64,000 nt of DNA from positions 496,001 through 560,000 of the forward strand of contig JADJGA010000004.1 of the NCBI GenBank assembly GCA_016708265.1, in the 5' to 3' direction. A model generated the notes under the pieces. The model saw only the letters and a program-made list of their open reading frames with translations, made no database searches and was not told the DNA's origin. The translations under genes and the position numbers were made by a program. The DNA is from Saprospiraceae bacterium (GTDB taxonomy: Bacteria > Bacteroidota > Bacteroidia > Chitinophagales > Saprospiraceae). Every line of letters starts with the position of its first letter. The first letter of the stretch is position 1. Positions 1 through 8,918 of the stretch are shown here, in pieces.

Positions 1-1
1 T

Positions 2-100
2 GCCGGAGTATATTTGTACAGATTGGATTGGGAAGCAGTTTTTTTTGAAAAAACATATAAAAATCCAAAACCTAACGGGCAAGTCTTACTTTTGCGGTAA
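2..100 (+). CDS. 3' end of an upstream gene, possibly a T9SS sorting domain (partial)
   Basis: An open frame enters from the left edge and stops at TAA 98-100. The 32 visible residues begin AGVYLYRLDW and end GQVLLLR, which resembles the last strands of a T9SS type A C-terminal domain (the usual pattern is G-x-Y-x-Y-x-L, then a basic stretch and a final VLLx). The start lies outside the window, so nothing can be said of the mature protein. The short length makes this tentative; it could be a chance open frame. Confidence 0.35.
   Translation, partial: AGVYLYRLDWEAVFFEKTYKNPKPNGQVLLLR
87..94 (+). promoter_or_regulatory. putative Bacteroidota -7 element (TACTTTTG)
   Basis: TACTTTTG matches the TAnnTTTG -7 consensus of the Bacteroidota primary sigma factor and lies 18 bp before the ATG of the phosphoesterase gene, giving a leader of about 12 nt. 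No convincing -33 TTG is present at the right distance. It overlaps the end of the possible upstream reading frame. Confidence 0.4.
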
Positions 101-112
101 ACAGATCAGTCG

Positions 113-601
113 ATGAAAATCGCCCTCATAAGTGACACACATTTCAGCTTCGAAGAGGATGTGAACAAATATCTGCGAGAAGTTGATGAAATATGGCATG
201 CAGGAGATATAGGCGACCTTGAAACAGCAGACAAATACTGTGTATTAAAACCATTGAGGGCAGTATACGGAAATATTGATGGTCATGAGATCAGAACTGA
301 ATATCCGGAATATATTTTTTTCAATGCAGATGGCATCAATGTCCTGATGACACATATCGGGGGATATCCAGGGAGATACACACCTCAGGCACGATCTCTC
401 ATTGAGGAGTATAAACCAGATCTTTTCATTACCGGTCATTCACACATTTTAAAGATCATGCCTGACAAAAAATACAATTTATTGCATATGAACCCAGGTT
501 CGTGTGGAACAAAAGGATACCACAGTATCAGAACTCTTATACTTTTTGATATTGAAGCCTCAAATATTGAAAATGTCAGAGTTGTTGAACTTGCCAGATG
601 A
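113..601 (+). CDS. YfcE/MJ0936-type metallophosphoesterase
   Basis: The 162-aa protein has the full calcineurin-like phosphoesterase motif series: ISDTH near residue 6, HAGDIGD near 30, YGNIDG near 52, a THIGG segment near 81, and ITGHSH near 106. These supply the di-metal ligands (Asp, His, Asn) of the family. NPGSCG follows near 128, as in YfcE-type phosphodiesterases. Length is normal and no signal peptide is seen, so a cytosolic phosphodiesterase is expected; the natural substrate is not known for most family members. It converges with the lipoprotein gene on the other strand with only 3 bp between the stops. The ATG at 113 is preceded by a TAnnTTTG box. Confidence 0.9.
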   Translation: MKIALISDTHFSFEEDVNKYLREVDEIWHAGDIGDLETADKYCVLKPLRAVYGNIDGHEIRTEYPEYIFFNADGINVLMTHIGGYPGRYTPQARSLIEEYKPDLFITGHSHILKIMPDKKYNLLHMNPGSCGTKGYHSIRTLILFDIEASNIENVRVVELAR

Positions 602-604
602 TTT

Positions 605-1177
605 TTACTTTAACACTGGTTTTTCCTTCACGTTCTGCAAGTGTTTTTGCATATTGTTATTTCCAAATTTCGGAGTTCCGGACAATACAATTACATCTTT
701 TGAATTCAGCACTTTCCATTCTTCAGGAGCTGAAGTCTCCTGTTCAGGATACAAAAGAACAGTTCCTGAAGATGTATTGAAGGCAAATTTCCCTTTCTCA
801 TTTAGTTTGCTAAAAAAACCATGCTCGTAAGTATTGTTCTTGTTGAATTTATACCATTCCCCAAGATCAATTATATCCCTGGGCTTGCCACCTTCACTGA
901 TAAAATCGACAAGATAATAATTCAGGGTCATATATTCCGGAATTCTTTGTTCTGAAGCCATCAATTCACCTATTTCCTTATTTGCCTTTGACCTGTCTTC
1001 AGTTAAATTTCTTTCTATAACCATTGGCTTTAATTCAGCATCTTCTCTGACCGGTTCTATGTCCTGAACTGTTGATGTTCCACTATCAGATGTTTTATCA
1101 GAACCTGAATTTGATACATTTTTACAGGACACAAAAATTGATAAAATCATAAGGATAATTATTAAATTCTTTCCCAT
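605..1177 (-). CDS. putative lipoprotein, unknown function
   Basis: The ATG at 1177 gives a 190-aa protein beginning MGKNLIIILMILSIFVSC, a lipoprotein signal peptide with a lipobox ending at Cys18. Upstream in-frame codons add 31 residues that would spoil the signal and were not used. The body has a Ser/Thr/Asp-rich linker after the Cys. A domain of about 130 aa then follows with alternating strands and a GEWYKF segment, resembling small lipocalin-like lipoproteins; that is a weak impression, not a family assignment. The gene is divergent from tilS, and the intergenic region carries an 11-bp inverted repeat. Lipidation is well supported; function is unknown. Confidence 0.75.
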   Translation of the reverse strand: MGKNLIIILMILSIFVSCKNVSNSGSDKTSDSGTSTVQDIEPVREDAELKPMVIERNLTEDRSKANKEIGELMASEQRIPEYMTLNYYLVDFISEGGKPRDIIDLGEWYKFNKNNTYEHGFFSKLNEKGKFAFNTSSGTVLLYPEQETSAPEEWKVLNSKDVIVLSGTPKFGNNNMQKHLQNVKEKPVLK

Positions 1178-1203
1178 TTTGTTTAATTTGCAGATAATTA
1201 AAA

Positions 1204-1279
1204 AACAATACTTACTTAGTAAAACTTTCAGGCTGTCCAAATAGTGATCGAGGAACAAAGTATTAAACAAGTATTGTTT
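1204..1279. repeat. 11-bp inverted repeat in the lipoprotein/tilS divergent region
   Basis: AAACAATACTT at 1204-1214 and its exact complement AAGTATTGTTT at 1269-1279 bracket most of the 133-bp gap between two divergent genes. It could be an operator pair or a stem; nothing else supports either reading. Confidence 0.5.
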
Positions 1280-1310
1280 GAAATCAGGGACAAAATTAAC
1301 ACAAAAATTG

Positions 1311-2630
1311 ATGTATTATAAATTTTTAAAATATATTGAATCAAAAAATCTTTTTTCCTTTTCTGATACCATCCTGCTGGCTGTCAGCGGTGGCAGGGAT
1401 TCGATGTCCATGATGCATTTGTTCAGAACTGCAGGATATAATTTTGCAGTAGCTCATTTTAATCACAAAACCAGAAACGGGGAATCTGACAGAGATGAAA
1501 ATTTCGTAATTGAGCAATGCAAAAAAAATGGCATCTGCTATTATTCTACAAATGTTGACATTAAATCTCTTTTAAAAAAAGGAGAGGGCAATAATTTTCA
1601 GGACCTTGCCAGAAAATACAGATATGAATGGCTTGAAAAGATAAGGCATGACCATAAATTCAGCTATATAGCTACTGCTCATAATCAGGATGATAACATT
1701 GAGACTTTCTTATACAAACTTATCAAGGGGTCAGGAATAAAGGGACTTCAGGGAATAAAGCCAAAATCGGATTTCATCGTCAGACCTTTGCTAGATCTTT
1801 CCAGACAGTATATTGACAGGTATATTGCTGAAAATGAAATTCCTTTTGTCGATGATTCAAGCAATACACTGACTGGATATGACCGAAATTTTATCAGGCA
1901 TAAAATAATTCCTCTGTTCAGGCAGCTTCATCCTAACTTTGACAAAAGGATAATGGTAAGCATCAGAAATTTGATTTCTAATAATGAGCTATTCAATTTT
2001 CTGCTTGGGGAATATTCAAAACCCTATATTTCGAAAAAGAAAGATCATGTTGAAATTGATAAAAACATGCTTTCTACATATGACAATCGGGGAGATCTGC
2101 TATACAACACAATATCCAATTACGGTTTTAATCATGATCAATGCAGGGACATTGTCAATTCTATGGAAAACATAGGAACCACCTATGAATCTCAGGCTTA
2201 TAAACTTGTGAATGACAGGGAAAAATTTTTTATTCAATACAAAACTGAATTACTTCCATTTTACATTGAAATTCATGAACCAGGGACTTATAAAACTGAA
2301 TATGGTAATGTGATTATCAAAGAAAGTGACAATCTCCAGGAATTGGATTTCAACAGCAACATTAAATACCTCAATGGTGACAAGCTTGTTTTTCCTGTGA
2401 TCCTAAGAACAAGAAAACCCGGTGATATTTTTTCCCCCTTCGGACTGAAAGGAAAAACTCAAAAACTAAAAAAATATCTGAATGATAAAAAAGTTTCAGG
2501 ACCTGACAAGAAAAAAGTACTTATTCTCGAATCCGGAGGTTTGATACAATTAATAGCAGGAATAGAAATATCCTATAATATGAGGGTGACAGATGAGTGC
2601 AAAAAGATGATTTCAATAGAAATAAAATAA
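1311..2630 (+). CDS. tilS: tRNA(Ile)-lysidine synthase TilS
   Basis: TilS uses ATP and lysine to convert C34 of the CAT-anticodon tRNA-Ile to lysidine, so that it reads AUA codons. The PP-loop motif SGGRDS lies at about residues 26-31. ARKYRY and TAHNQDDNIETFL follow, typical of the N-type ATP pyrophosphatase domain. The last 80 residues form the TilS C-terminal domain, with RTRKPGD and a KLKKYLNDKK segment. The 439-aa length is normal. An in-frame TTG at 1278 would add 11 residues, but the ATG at 1311 fits the family start better. Cytosolic and essential in most bacteria. Confidence 0.95.
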   Translation: MYYKFLKYIESKNLFSFSDTILLAVSGGRDSMSMMHLFRTAGYNFAVAHFNHKTRNGESDRDENFVIEQCKKNGICYYSTNVDIKSLLKKGEGNNFQDLARKYRYEWLEKIRHDHKFSYIATAHNQDDNIETFLYKLIKGSGIKGLQGIKPKSDFIVRPLLDLSRQYIDRYIAENEIPFVDDSSNTLTGYDRNFIRHKIIPLFRQLHPNFDKRIMVSIRNLISNNELFNFLLGEYSKPYISKKKDHVEIDKNMLSTYDNRGDLLYNTISNYGFNHDQCRDIVNSMENIGTTYESQAYKLVNDREKFFIQYKTELLPFYIEIHEPGTYKTEYGNVIIKESDNLQELDFNSNIKYLNGDKLVFPVILRTRKPGDIFSPFGLKGKTQKLKKYLNDKKVSGPDKKKVLILESGGLIQLIAGIEISYNMRVTDECKKMISIEIK

Positions 2631-2632
2631 GG

Positions 2633-3004
2633 TCATTCCGGTTTTTTAACATCCTTGTTCAATTCTGATAAAGTACTGGATTTCAAATCCATGCCATATT
2701 TTTCCACTTCTTCATAAAATTTAAAGAATTCCCCGGGGTTATCCTGAAGTATACCAAGGTCATGCATAAAATCCTGTTTTTCAACCTCATGTATTTTAAA
2801 AATCTGAAACTGATAAACCTGACGAAGGCTGTCTTTCATGTCAGAAGGAGCGCGGTTTATAATATACTCTGCTGAATGAAAATCAAAAACTACAGCTTTT
2901 AACTTTTCCTCCGGAATTAACAGATCACCTTTGCCACCTGAGCAGGAAATAAACCCAAAAATCAAAACACATATTAAAAATGTCACTGCTGTTTTGTTAA
3001 TCAT
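2633..3004 (-). CDS. DUF4296-like lipoprotein
   Basis: This 123-aa protein starts with a lipoprotein signal peptide (MINKTAVTFLICVLIFGFISC, lipobox Cys21). A helical body follows with an early PEEKL motif, an AEYIINRAP segment and a long amphipathic stretch. That layout matches the small DUF4296 lipoproteins found in Bacteroidota, whose function is unknown. Its start overlaps the end of the sixA gene by 8 bp on the same strand, so the two are probably cotranscribed. The 3' end converges with tilS at 2 bp. Confidence 0.8.
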   Translation of the reverse strand: MINKTAVTFLICVLIFGFISCSGGKGDLLIPEEKLKAVVFDFHSAEYIINRAPSDMKDSLRQVYQFQIFKIHEVEKQDFMHDLGILQDNPGEFFKFYEEVEKYGMDLKSSTLSELNKDVKKPE

Positions 3005-3491
3005 TATAAATCATTTTCGGATAAACAAAGAATTTCAATGTTCCGTTATGAGAATCAGCATTAGCCCAGTCATCAACAACAAAATCTATCTTAAAAACAC
3101 CGCATGTAGGCACATTAATTATCCTCTCAGAACTGAAAATATTTGCTACATCTGTCATTCCGGGATTATGTGCAACTATTATTGCAGTATCGACTTCATT
3201 ATGAATATTCTGGACAATTTTTAGAATTTCCATTGCCGAAGCCAGATAAAGCCTTGGTTCAATAATAAAGTTTTCAGCCTGTACTACATCATTCAGATTT
3301 TTTGCAGTAGATTTTGCTCTTTTTGCGGAACTGGAAATGATAATATCTATTTTATTCCCATTTTCCAGTAAATATTCACCCATACTTTTGGAATCCTTCT
3401 TACCTCTTGGATTTAAAGGCCTGTCATGGTCTTCAATCATTAAATCATCCCATGATGATTTCGCATGCCTCACAAAAAGTATTGATTTCAT
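2997..3491 (-). CDS. sixA: SixA-like histidine phosphatase
   Basis: The 164-aa protein starts MKSILFVRHAKSSWDD. The RHA(K) motif at about residues 8-11 is the phosphohistidine catalytic signature of the histidine phosphatase superfamily. HDRPLNPRGK (near 22-31) and AHNPGM (near 107-112) supply the other active-site Arg and His. Length and lack of a signal peptide fit SixA, a cytosolic phosphohistidine phosphatase. The actual substrate in Bacteroidota is not established, so the name reflects family only. It precedes the DUF4296-like lipoprotein with overlapping stop and start. Confidence 0.88.
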   Translation of the reverse strand: MKSILFVRHAKSSWDDLMIEDHDRPLNPRGKKDSKSMGEYLLENGNKIDIIISSSAKRAKSTAKNLNDVVQAENFIIEPRLYLASAMEILKIVQNIHNEVDTAIIVAHNPGMTDVANIFSSERIINVPTCGVFKIDFVVDDWANADSHNGTLKFFVYPKMIYND

Positions 3492-3514
3492 TTTATAATT
3501 ATTTTTAGCTAACG

Positions 3515-3522
3515 CAAATCTA
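3515..3522 (-). promoter_or_regulatory. putative -7 element for sixA (TAGATTTG on the minus strand)
   Basis: The minus strand reads TAGATTTG, matching TAnnTTTG, 24-31 bp upstream of the sixA ATG. No clear -33 TTG was found. The remainder of the 246-bp divergent gap to 3738 is AT-rich, with no further signal that I can support. Confidence 0.4.
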
Positions 3523-3737
3523 AGGACAAAATTTTGATTAATTACTAAATTTTTGTGTGTATCCCATTTTTGAATCTATATCAAAAGCAGGATAATTAAA
3601 ATTCTTTGGGATAAACCTATACTTCTTAATTTTAGACTATCTATAAACAATCTAATTCAAAAGAAAAAATAGTCAATATCTCATAAAATTTATTTTTCTT
3701 TGCATCTGATCAAAGTATTCACCAATAATCATTAATT

Positions 3738-5201
3738 ATGGAAACAAAAGGTACCCAGTTTTACATTCAGGCAGGCAAAAGAGCGATGGACTGGCACAAG
3801 GCAAACATTGAAAAAATGAAGCAGTGCAGGTTCGATACCATTGCCGTACATGGCATATATTCAATGCAGGAAGCATTGGATTTCAATCAGGGTTCAATTA
3901 TAGAACCTATCTATATGTCAACATCACAGGCTTACAGAGATTCTGATGAAATGGAAGCTGCACTTTCCTACAATATACCTACCTGGTGTTACAGCAGAAT
4001 TGCTAATCCAAGTATGTATTATTATGAAGGAGTTCTGGCTTTACTTGAATCTTATAAATCAGGTGTTGATGCTTCATGTATTGGTACAGCGTCAGGAATG
4101 GCTGCCATTCAAAGTGCTGCAGATGCTCTTTTAACTGTTGACCCTAAAAATCCAGATGCGAAATTAAATTTTGTAGGCACTTGTCAGGTTTATGGAGGCA
4201 CTTTCCAGCAGTTTGCAGTGAGGAAAGACCAGGAGCGCAATATTGAATGGAGAAAAGTAATAGACCCTAATAGTATTGAAGAATGGGCATCAAAAATTGA
4301 TAAAAACACAAGGTTCCTCTATGGTGAAATACCCAGCAATCCATCTCAGAGTTTTTTCGATCTGAAACTGATTGCTGATCTTGCTCACAGTCATAATATC
4401 CCGCTTATAGTCGATTCAACAGTTGCAACTCCTGCATTGATGCGTCCACTGGAATATGGAGCTGACATAGTAGTACAATCTGTAACAAAATCCCTATATA
4501 CAAGCGGTTTCGGAATAGCAGGGGCTATAATTGCAAAGAAAAATATCACATCAAGTATTGATAATGATATGATGAAAGCTGATTTTTGCGGATACCTGAA
4601 ACTTTTACCAAACAGGGATAATGGCCCAAATATCAGTCCAATGAATGCGATTATGGCATTGAATGATATCAGAACTATCAGGACAAGGATGGATCTTGTA
4701 AGCCGGACAACAATGAAAGTAGCTGAATTTCTGAATGGTCATAAGCATATAGAAGGAGTTGATTATCTTGGTTTGGAAAATCATCCTCTGCATGACCTTG
4801 CAAAACAGTATATGTTCCTTGTAGATTCAGAATTTGATGAATTGTATGGTAAAAAAGTCAACAGATACGGCCATCTTATGTCATTCAGGATAAATGGTGA
4901 TGCAATTGCGACCAGAAATGTTTTTGATGCTTTTCAAAGGATCTACAGGGCAACTGACCTTGGAAGAATAAAATCAGTTGCAACTATTCCTGCGATATCT
5001 ACACATCAGCAACAAGGAGAAGAAGGCAGAAAACTTGCAGGAATTCCTGCTAACCTTATAAGGTTGTGTTGCGGGGCTGAGCATCCTGACGATATCATTG
5101 CAGATATAGATCAGGCTTTAGATGTTCTGGACGGTAAAAAACATTTTATAAGTTTCCCTGAATACTCAGCCGGAGGAGCTTCTTCTGCCAGTCTGAAATA
5201 A
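3738..5201 (+). CDS. Cys/Met-metabolism PLP-dependent lyase/transferase
   Basis: This 487-aa protein belongs to the cystathionine gamma-synthase/O-acylhomoserine sulfhydrylase fold. YSRIANPS near residue 85 and the TASGMAAI segment near 118 bind the cofactor phosphate. IVDSTVATP near 224 holds the PLP-ring Asp, and SVTKSLY places the Schiff-base Lys at 251. It is about 80 residues longer than MetB or MetC because of an N-terminal extension and insertions, as seen in a Bacteroidota subgroup. Which reaction it catalyses (gamma-synthase, sulfhydrylase or gamma-lyase) cannot be read from sequence. Its position just before thrC and a likely homoserine kinase suggests a homoserine-derived substrate. 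Confidence 0.85.
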   Translation: METKGTQFYIQAGKRAMDWHKANIEKMKQCRFDTIAVHGIYSMQEALDFNQGSIIEPIYMSTSQAYRDSDEMEAALSYNIPTWCYSRIANPSMYYYEGVLALLESYKSGVDASCIGTASGMAAIQSAADALLTVDPKNPDAKLNFVGTCQVYGGTFQQFAVRKDQERNIEWRKVIDPNSIEEWASKIDKNTRFLYGEIPSNPSQSFFDLKLIADLAHSHNIPLIVDSTVATPALMRPLEYGADIVVQSVTKSLYTSGFGIAGAIIAKKNITSSIDNDMMKADFCGYLKLLPNRDNGPNISPMNAIMALNDIRTIRTRMDLVSRTTMKVAEFLNGHKHIEGVDYLGLENHPLHDLAKQYMFLVDSEFDELYGKKVNRYGHLMSFRINGDAIATRNVFDAFQRIYRATDLGRIKSVATIPAISTHQQQGEEGRKLAGIPANLIRLCCGAEHPDDIIADIDQALDVLDGKKHFISFPEYSAGGASSASLK

Positions 5202-5342
5202 ATCTGTTGTCGGTTTGTCAAATTGTTCAAATAGTTTAGAAACTACGCAAAAATGATTTTTGTGATCATTAATTAATAATTTGCTTTTACGGCTTTTCTG
5301 ATTTTATAAATAATCTTATAAATCTCATTATTTAAAATATAT

Positions 5343-6716
5343 ATGGTCAATCTTATAAATTACTATTCTACAAATCTTAATTCTCCGAAAGTTTCATTCA
5401 GGGAAGCTCTGCTAAAAGGAATTGCTCCTGACAGAGGATTATATATGCCTGAAGTTATTCCTCAGATAAGTATGGCTGAAATAGATACTTTCAGTTCTAT
5501 GGAATATTACGAAATAGCGTACAATATAATTAAAAAGTTTCTACATACTGAAATGGAGGATGAAATCCTGTTTGCATTGGTAAAAGATGCATACAATTTT
5601 GAGGTTCCACTAGAAAAAGTTTATGGAAACAAATATATCATGCGTCTCGATCAGGGACCTACCGCTTCATTCAAGGATTTTGCCGCAAGATTTATGGGTA
5701 GATCTATAAATCATTATCTGAAGAAGGAAAACAGAAATCTCGTAATTTTGACAGCCACTTCCGGTGATACCGGCAGTGCGATAGCAAATGCATTTTACGG
5801 ACTTGAAAGTATTAAAGTCATAGTTCTTTATCCTGAAAAAGAAGTCACCCTGAGGCAAAGAAAACAAATGACCACACTTGGAAAAAACATCCAGATAATT
5901 TCAATAGATGGGAAATTTGATGATTGCCAGGCACTTGTCAAAACAGCTTTCTCAGATAAAGATCTTGATCATTTGAATCTATCTTCCGCCAATTCTATCA
6001 ATATCGGAAGGCTGGTGCCACAAATAGTTTATTATTTCTATGCATTTGCTAAGTTGCGAAAAGGAAAAAATGATGACAAGATAGTTTTCTCGGTTCCATC
6101 AGGAAATTTTGGTGATATGATGGGAGGAGTTCTTGCAATGAAAATGGGATTGCCTGTTGATAAATTTATTATTTCCACAAATTCCAATGATGAATTTCCT
6201 GTTTTGCTCAGAACTCAAAAATATCACAAAATTGAACCTTCTAAAAACTGTATTTCAAGTGCCATGAATGTAGGCCATCCAAGTAATCTTTCAAGGCTTG
6301 TTGCTTTATATGGAGGGGTGATGGATGAAAAGGGAAACATTGAAAAGCAACCAGATTATGAACTGATGAACAGAGATATCTTTGCTGTCAGTGTTGATGA
6401 TGAAACTACGAGGAAGACCATCAAAGAAACCTATAATAAATACGGCACCTTGCTTGAACCTCACGGAGCTGTTGGATGGTCCGGAGTAAATAAATGGCTT
6501 GAAAATAATGAGAAGCATGAGAAAAAGCTTGTTGTTTCACTTGAAACAGCCCACCCTGCAAAATTTCCTGAAGAAATAAACAGAATTCTTGATATTGATC
6601 CTGAATTGCCTGACAGCCTCAAAGGCCTTGACGATAAACCGGAACAAATTTTTAAAATAGAAAATGATTATTCTTCATTTAAACAATTCCTGATCACTAG
6701 CAATTTAAATAACTAG
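5343..6716 (+). CDS. thrC: threonine synthase
   Basis: ThrC converts O-phosphohomoserine to threonine with PLP. The 457-aa protein has the thrC-type N-terminal domain (YYSTN, then APDRGLYMPE near 28-37). The cofactor lysine is in GPTASFKDF at K111. A TSGDTGSAIANAF phosphate loop follows, and VPSGNFGDMMGG lies further on. Length is typical of the longer bacterial ThrC class. It stands 141 bp after the PLP enzyme and 40 bp before the PGM-like gene, so a threonine-branch operon is likely. Confidence 0.95.
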   Translation: MVNLINYYSTNLNSPKVSFREALLKGIAPDRGLYMPEVIPQISMAEIDTFSSMEYYEIAYNIIKKFLHTEMEDEILFALVKDAYNFEVPLEKVYGNKYIMRLDQGPTASFKDFAARFMGRSINHYLKKENRNLVILTATSGDTGSAIANAFYGLESIKVIVLYPEKEVTLRQRKQMTTLGKNIQIISIDGKFDDCQALVKTAFSDKDLDHLNLSSANSINIGRLVPQIVYYFYAFAKLRKGKNDDKIVFSVPSGNFGDMMGGVLAMKMGLPVDKFIISTNSNDEFPVLLRTQKYHKIEPSKNCISSAMNVGHPSNLSRLVALYGGVMDEKGNIEKQPDYELMNRDIFAVSVDDETTRKTIKETYNKYGTLLEPHGAVGWSGVNKWLENNEKHEKKLVVSLETAHPAKFPEEINRILDIDPELPDSLKGLDDKPEQIFKIENDYSSFKQFLITSNLNN

Positions 6717-6756
6717 TCTTCTAAAAATCTTGTAATCAAAAAAAATATAAAATAAC

Positions 6757-7965
6757 ATGAAATTCATAATTATATTCGCAGATGGCTGTGCAGATGAACC
6801 AATAAAAGAACTGGGAAACAAAACTCCACTGCAAGCCGCAAATACGCCAAATATAGACGCATTATGCGTTAAAAGCCGTTGCGGCAGACTTATCACTGTA
6901 CCATCCGATATGCCTCCCGGAAGCGAGATTGCAAATCTTTCGGTTCTAGGTTACGATGTAAAGGAAGTTTTTGAAGGAAGGGGAGTTCTGGAAGCAGCCA
7001 GCATCGGTGTTCCTGTTAATGAAGGTGATCTGGCTCTACGATGCAATATTATTTGTGTTGAAGATGAAAAGATCAAAAATCACTCTGCAGGACATATTAC
7101 TACACCTGAATCTGCAGAGCTTATCAAAACCCTTCAACAGGAATTAAACTCTGATAAAATCAAATTTTATCCGGGAGTAAGCTACAGGCATTTATTAATT
7201 GTCAAAGGAGGAAATAAAAATATAAAATGTACTCCTCCACATGATGTTCCTGGGACGCCATTCAGGGATGTACTGGTAAAATCAAAGGATACGGAATCGG
7301 AAGACACTGCTATATTGCTAAATGAACTTATATTCAGGTCACAGGAAATTTTAAAAGACCATCCTGTAAATAAAGCCAGAATTGAAAAAGGGAAAGACCC
7401 GGGCAATTCTATATGGATGTGGTCACCAGGTTATAAACCGGCAATGAAAACATACAGGGAATTGTACGATAAATCCGGTGCGATAATATCAGCAGTTGAC
7501 CTGCTCTATGGAATTGGAGCTTATGCCGGCTTAAAGGCAATCCATGTAGAAGGTTCTACAGGTTTATATGATACAAATTATGAAGGGAAGGCTAAAGCAG
7601 CAGTGGAAGCCCTGCAGGATGCGGACTTCGTTTATCTCCATATAGAAGCAAGTGATGAAGCTGGACATGAAGGAGATTTTGAATTAAAAACCAAAACCCT
7701 TGAATATCTGGATCAGAGAGTAGTAAAATATATAATCGAGGAGACATCAAAAATGGAAGAACCGGTAGCCATAGCAATTCTGCCCGATCACCCTACTCCC
7801 TGTTCAATCAGAACTCACACTCATGCTCCGGTACCATTTATGATCTATCATCCGGATGAAACATCGGATAATGTGATGGAATATAATGAGTTTTCTGTGG
7901 AAAAAGGATTTTATGGAATATTGCAGGGCAATGAATTCATTAAAGCTCTGTTTAAAATAAAATAA
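6757..7965 (+). CDS. PGM-like metalloenzyme, probable homoserine kinase
   Basis: The 402-aa protein is in the archaeal-type cofactor-independent phosphoglycerate mutase (apgM) family. It has an N-terminal metal site (IFADGCADEP near 6-15), the nucleophile region PPGSEIANLSVLGYD near 52-66, and C-terminal ligands HIEASDEAGHEGD, PDHPTP and a THTHAPVPF segment. A subfamily of apgM-like proteins found beside threonine genes in bacteria lacking thrB has been proposed as an alternative homoserine kinase (TIGR02535). The position immediately after thrC, and no GHMP-type thrB in this window, support that role over glycolysis. No mutase assay can be inferred from sequence alone. Confidence 0.8.
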   Translation: MKFIIIFADGCADEPIKELGNKTPLQAANTPNIDALCVKSRCGRLITVPSDMPPGSEIANLSVLGYDVKEVFEGRGVLEAASIGVPVNEGDLALRCNIICVEDEKIKNHSAGHITTPESAELIKTLQQELNSDKIKFYPGVSYRHLLIVKGGNKNIKCTPPHDVPGTPFRDVLVKSKDTESEDTAILLNELIFRSQEILKDHPVNKARIEKGKDPGNSIWMWSPGYKPAMKTYRELYDKSGAIISAVDLLYGIGAYAGLKAIHVEGSTGLYDTNYEGKAKAAVEALQDADFVYLHIEASDEAGHEGDFELKTKTLEYLDQRVVKYIIEETSKMEEPVAIAILPDHPTPCSIRTHTHAPVPFMIYHPDETSDNVMEYNEFSVEKGFYGILQGNEFIKALFKIK

Positions 7966-7976
7966 GTATTTTAAAA

Positions 7977-8735
7977 ATGAGATTTGACGGCAAAAAAGTA
8001 TTGATAACAGGAGCTTCAAGAGGTATCGGAAAAGCAACTGCCATTGCCTTTGCAGAAAAAGGAGCTATAATCGGATTAAATTATATTTCAGATGATGCAG
8101 CAGCAAATGAAACACTTTCACTGCTAAAAAATAAAGGCCATAAAGTATTCAAACAAGATATTTCTAATCCTGAAGGAGCTAAGAAATTGATTGATGATTT
8201 TGTGAAAGAATACGGAAACATTGACATTCTGATAAATAATGCCGGAATAGTAAGAAAGCACGAAATCGATAAAATCGATTTTGATGAATGGCAGAATTCA
8301 TGGACGAGCATAATAAATACAAACCTTATTGCTACTGCCAACCTTTGTTTTTGTGCTTCTCAGATCATGATTAAACAAGGTGGCGGAAGAATAATAAACG
8401 TATCCTCAAGAGGAGCATTTCGCGGAGAGCCTGACATGCCGGCATATGGTGCAAGCAAGGCTGCTTTGAATTCATTAAGTCAGTCGCTTGCGAAAAAACT
8501 TGCTGAATATAAAATATATATAGCCGTTGTTGCTCCAGGATTTGTTGAAACTGATATGGGTCTTAATAACATATCTGAAACAGAGAAAATAAATCTTATC
8601 AATGAAAACCCGTTCAGACGCATGGCAACTCCCGAGGAAGTAGCACATTCCATACTGTTTCTCGCATCTGAAGGAGCCGAATATAATACAGGAGCGATAC
8701 TCGACATCAATGGTGCTTCATATTTGAGAACTTAA
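7977..8735 (+). CDS. SDR-family oxidoreductase (FabG-like)
   Basis: A 252-aa classical short-chain dehydrogenase/reductase. The GASRGIGKA nucleotide-binding motif is near residue 12 and NNAG near 86. The Ser-Tyr-Lys triad comes from VSSRG near 142 and YGASK near 156. The C-terminal segment PEEVAHSILFLAS is typical of FabG-like enzymes. It begins 11 bp after the PGM-like gene and is probably cotranscribed with it. The substrate is unknown, and nothing ties it directly to threonine synthesis. Confidence 0.88.
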   Translation: MRFDGKKVLITGASRGIGKATAIAFAEKGAIIGLNYISDDAAANETLSLLKNKGHKVFKQDISNPEGAKKLIDDFVKEYGNIDILINNAGIVRKHEIDKIDFDEWQNSWTSIINTNLIATANLCFCASQIMIKQGGGRIINVSSRGAFRGEPDMPAYGASKAALNSLSQSLAKKLAEYKIYIAVVAPGFVETDMGLNNISETEKINLINENPFRRMATPEEVAHSILFLASEGAEYNTGAILDINGASYLRT

Positions 8736-8855
8736 TAACTTACTGAAGCTCACAGAAAATATTAAATCCTATAAAGTAAAAAATGATTTCAAATATTTTT
8801 TTTAAAAAGTCATCAAATATTTTTCATTAAGTAATACAAAATCTCAAATAATTAA

Positions 8856-8863
8856 TAAATTTG
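8856..8863 (+). promoter_or_regulatory. putative -7 element (TAAATTTG)
   Basis: TAAATTTG matches the TAnnTTTG consensus and would start a transcript with about a 50-nt leader before the 95-aa gene. No supporting -33 box is apparent. Confidence 0.35.
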
Positions 8864-8918
8864 GCATTTTTATTTTCGGTAAATAACATCTTACGATCAA
8901 AATTTTAAATACTATCCT

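Noticed and set aside
3523..3737. Riboswitch upstream of the PLP enzyme
   Set aside because: No paired stems or SAM-type core could be recognised in the AT-rich leader.
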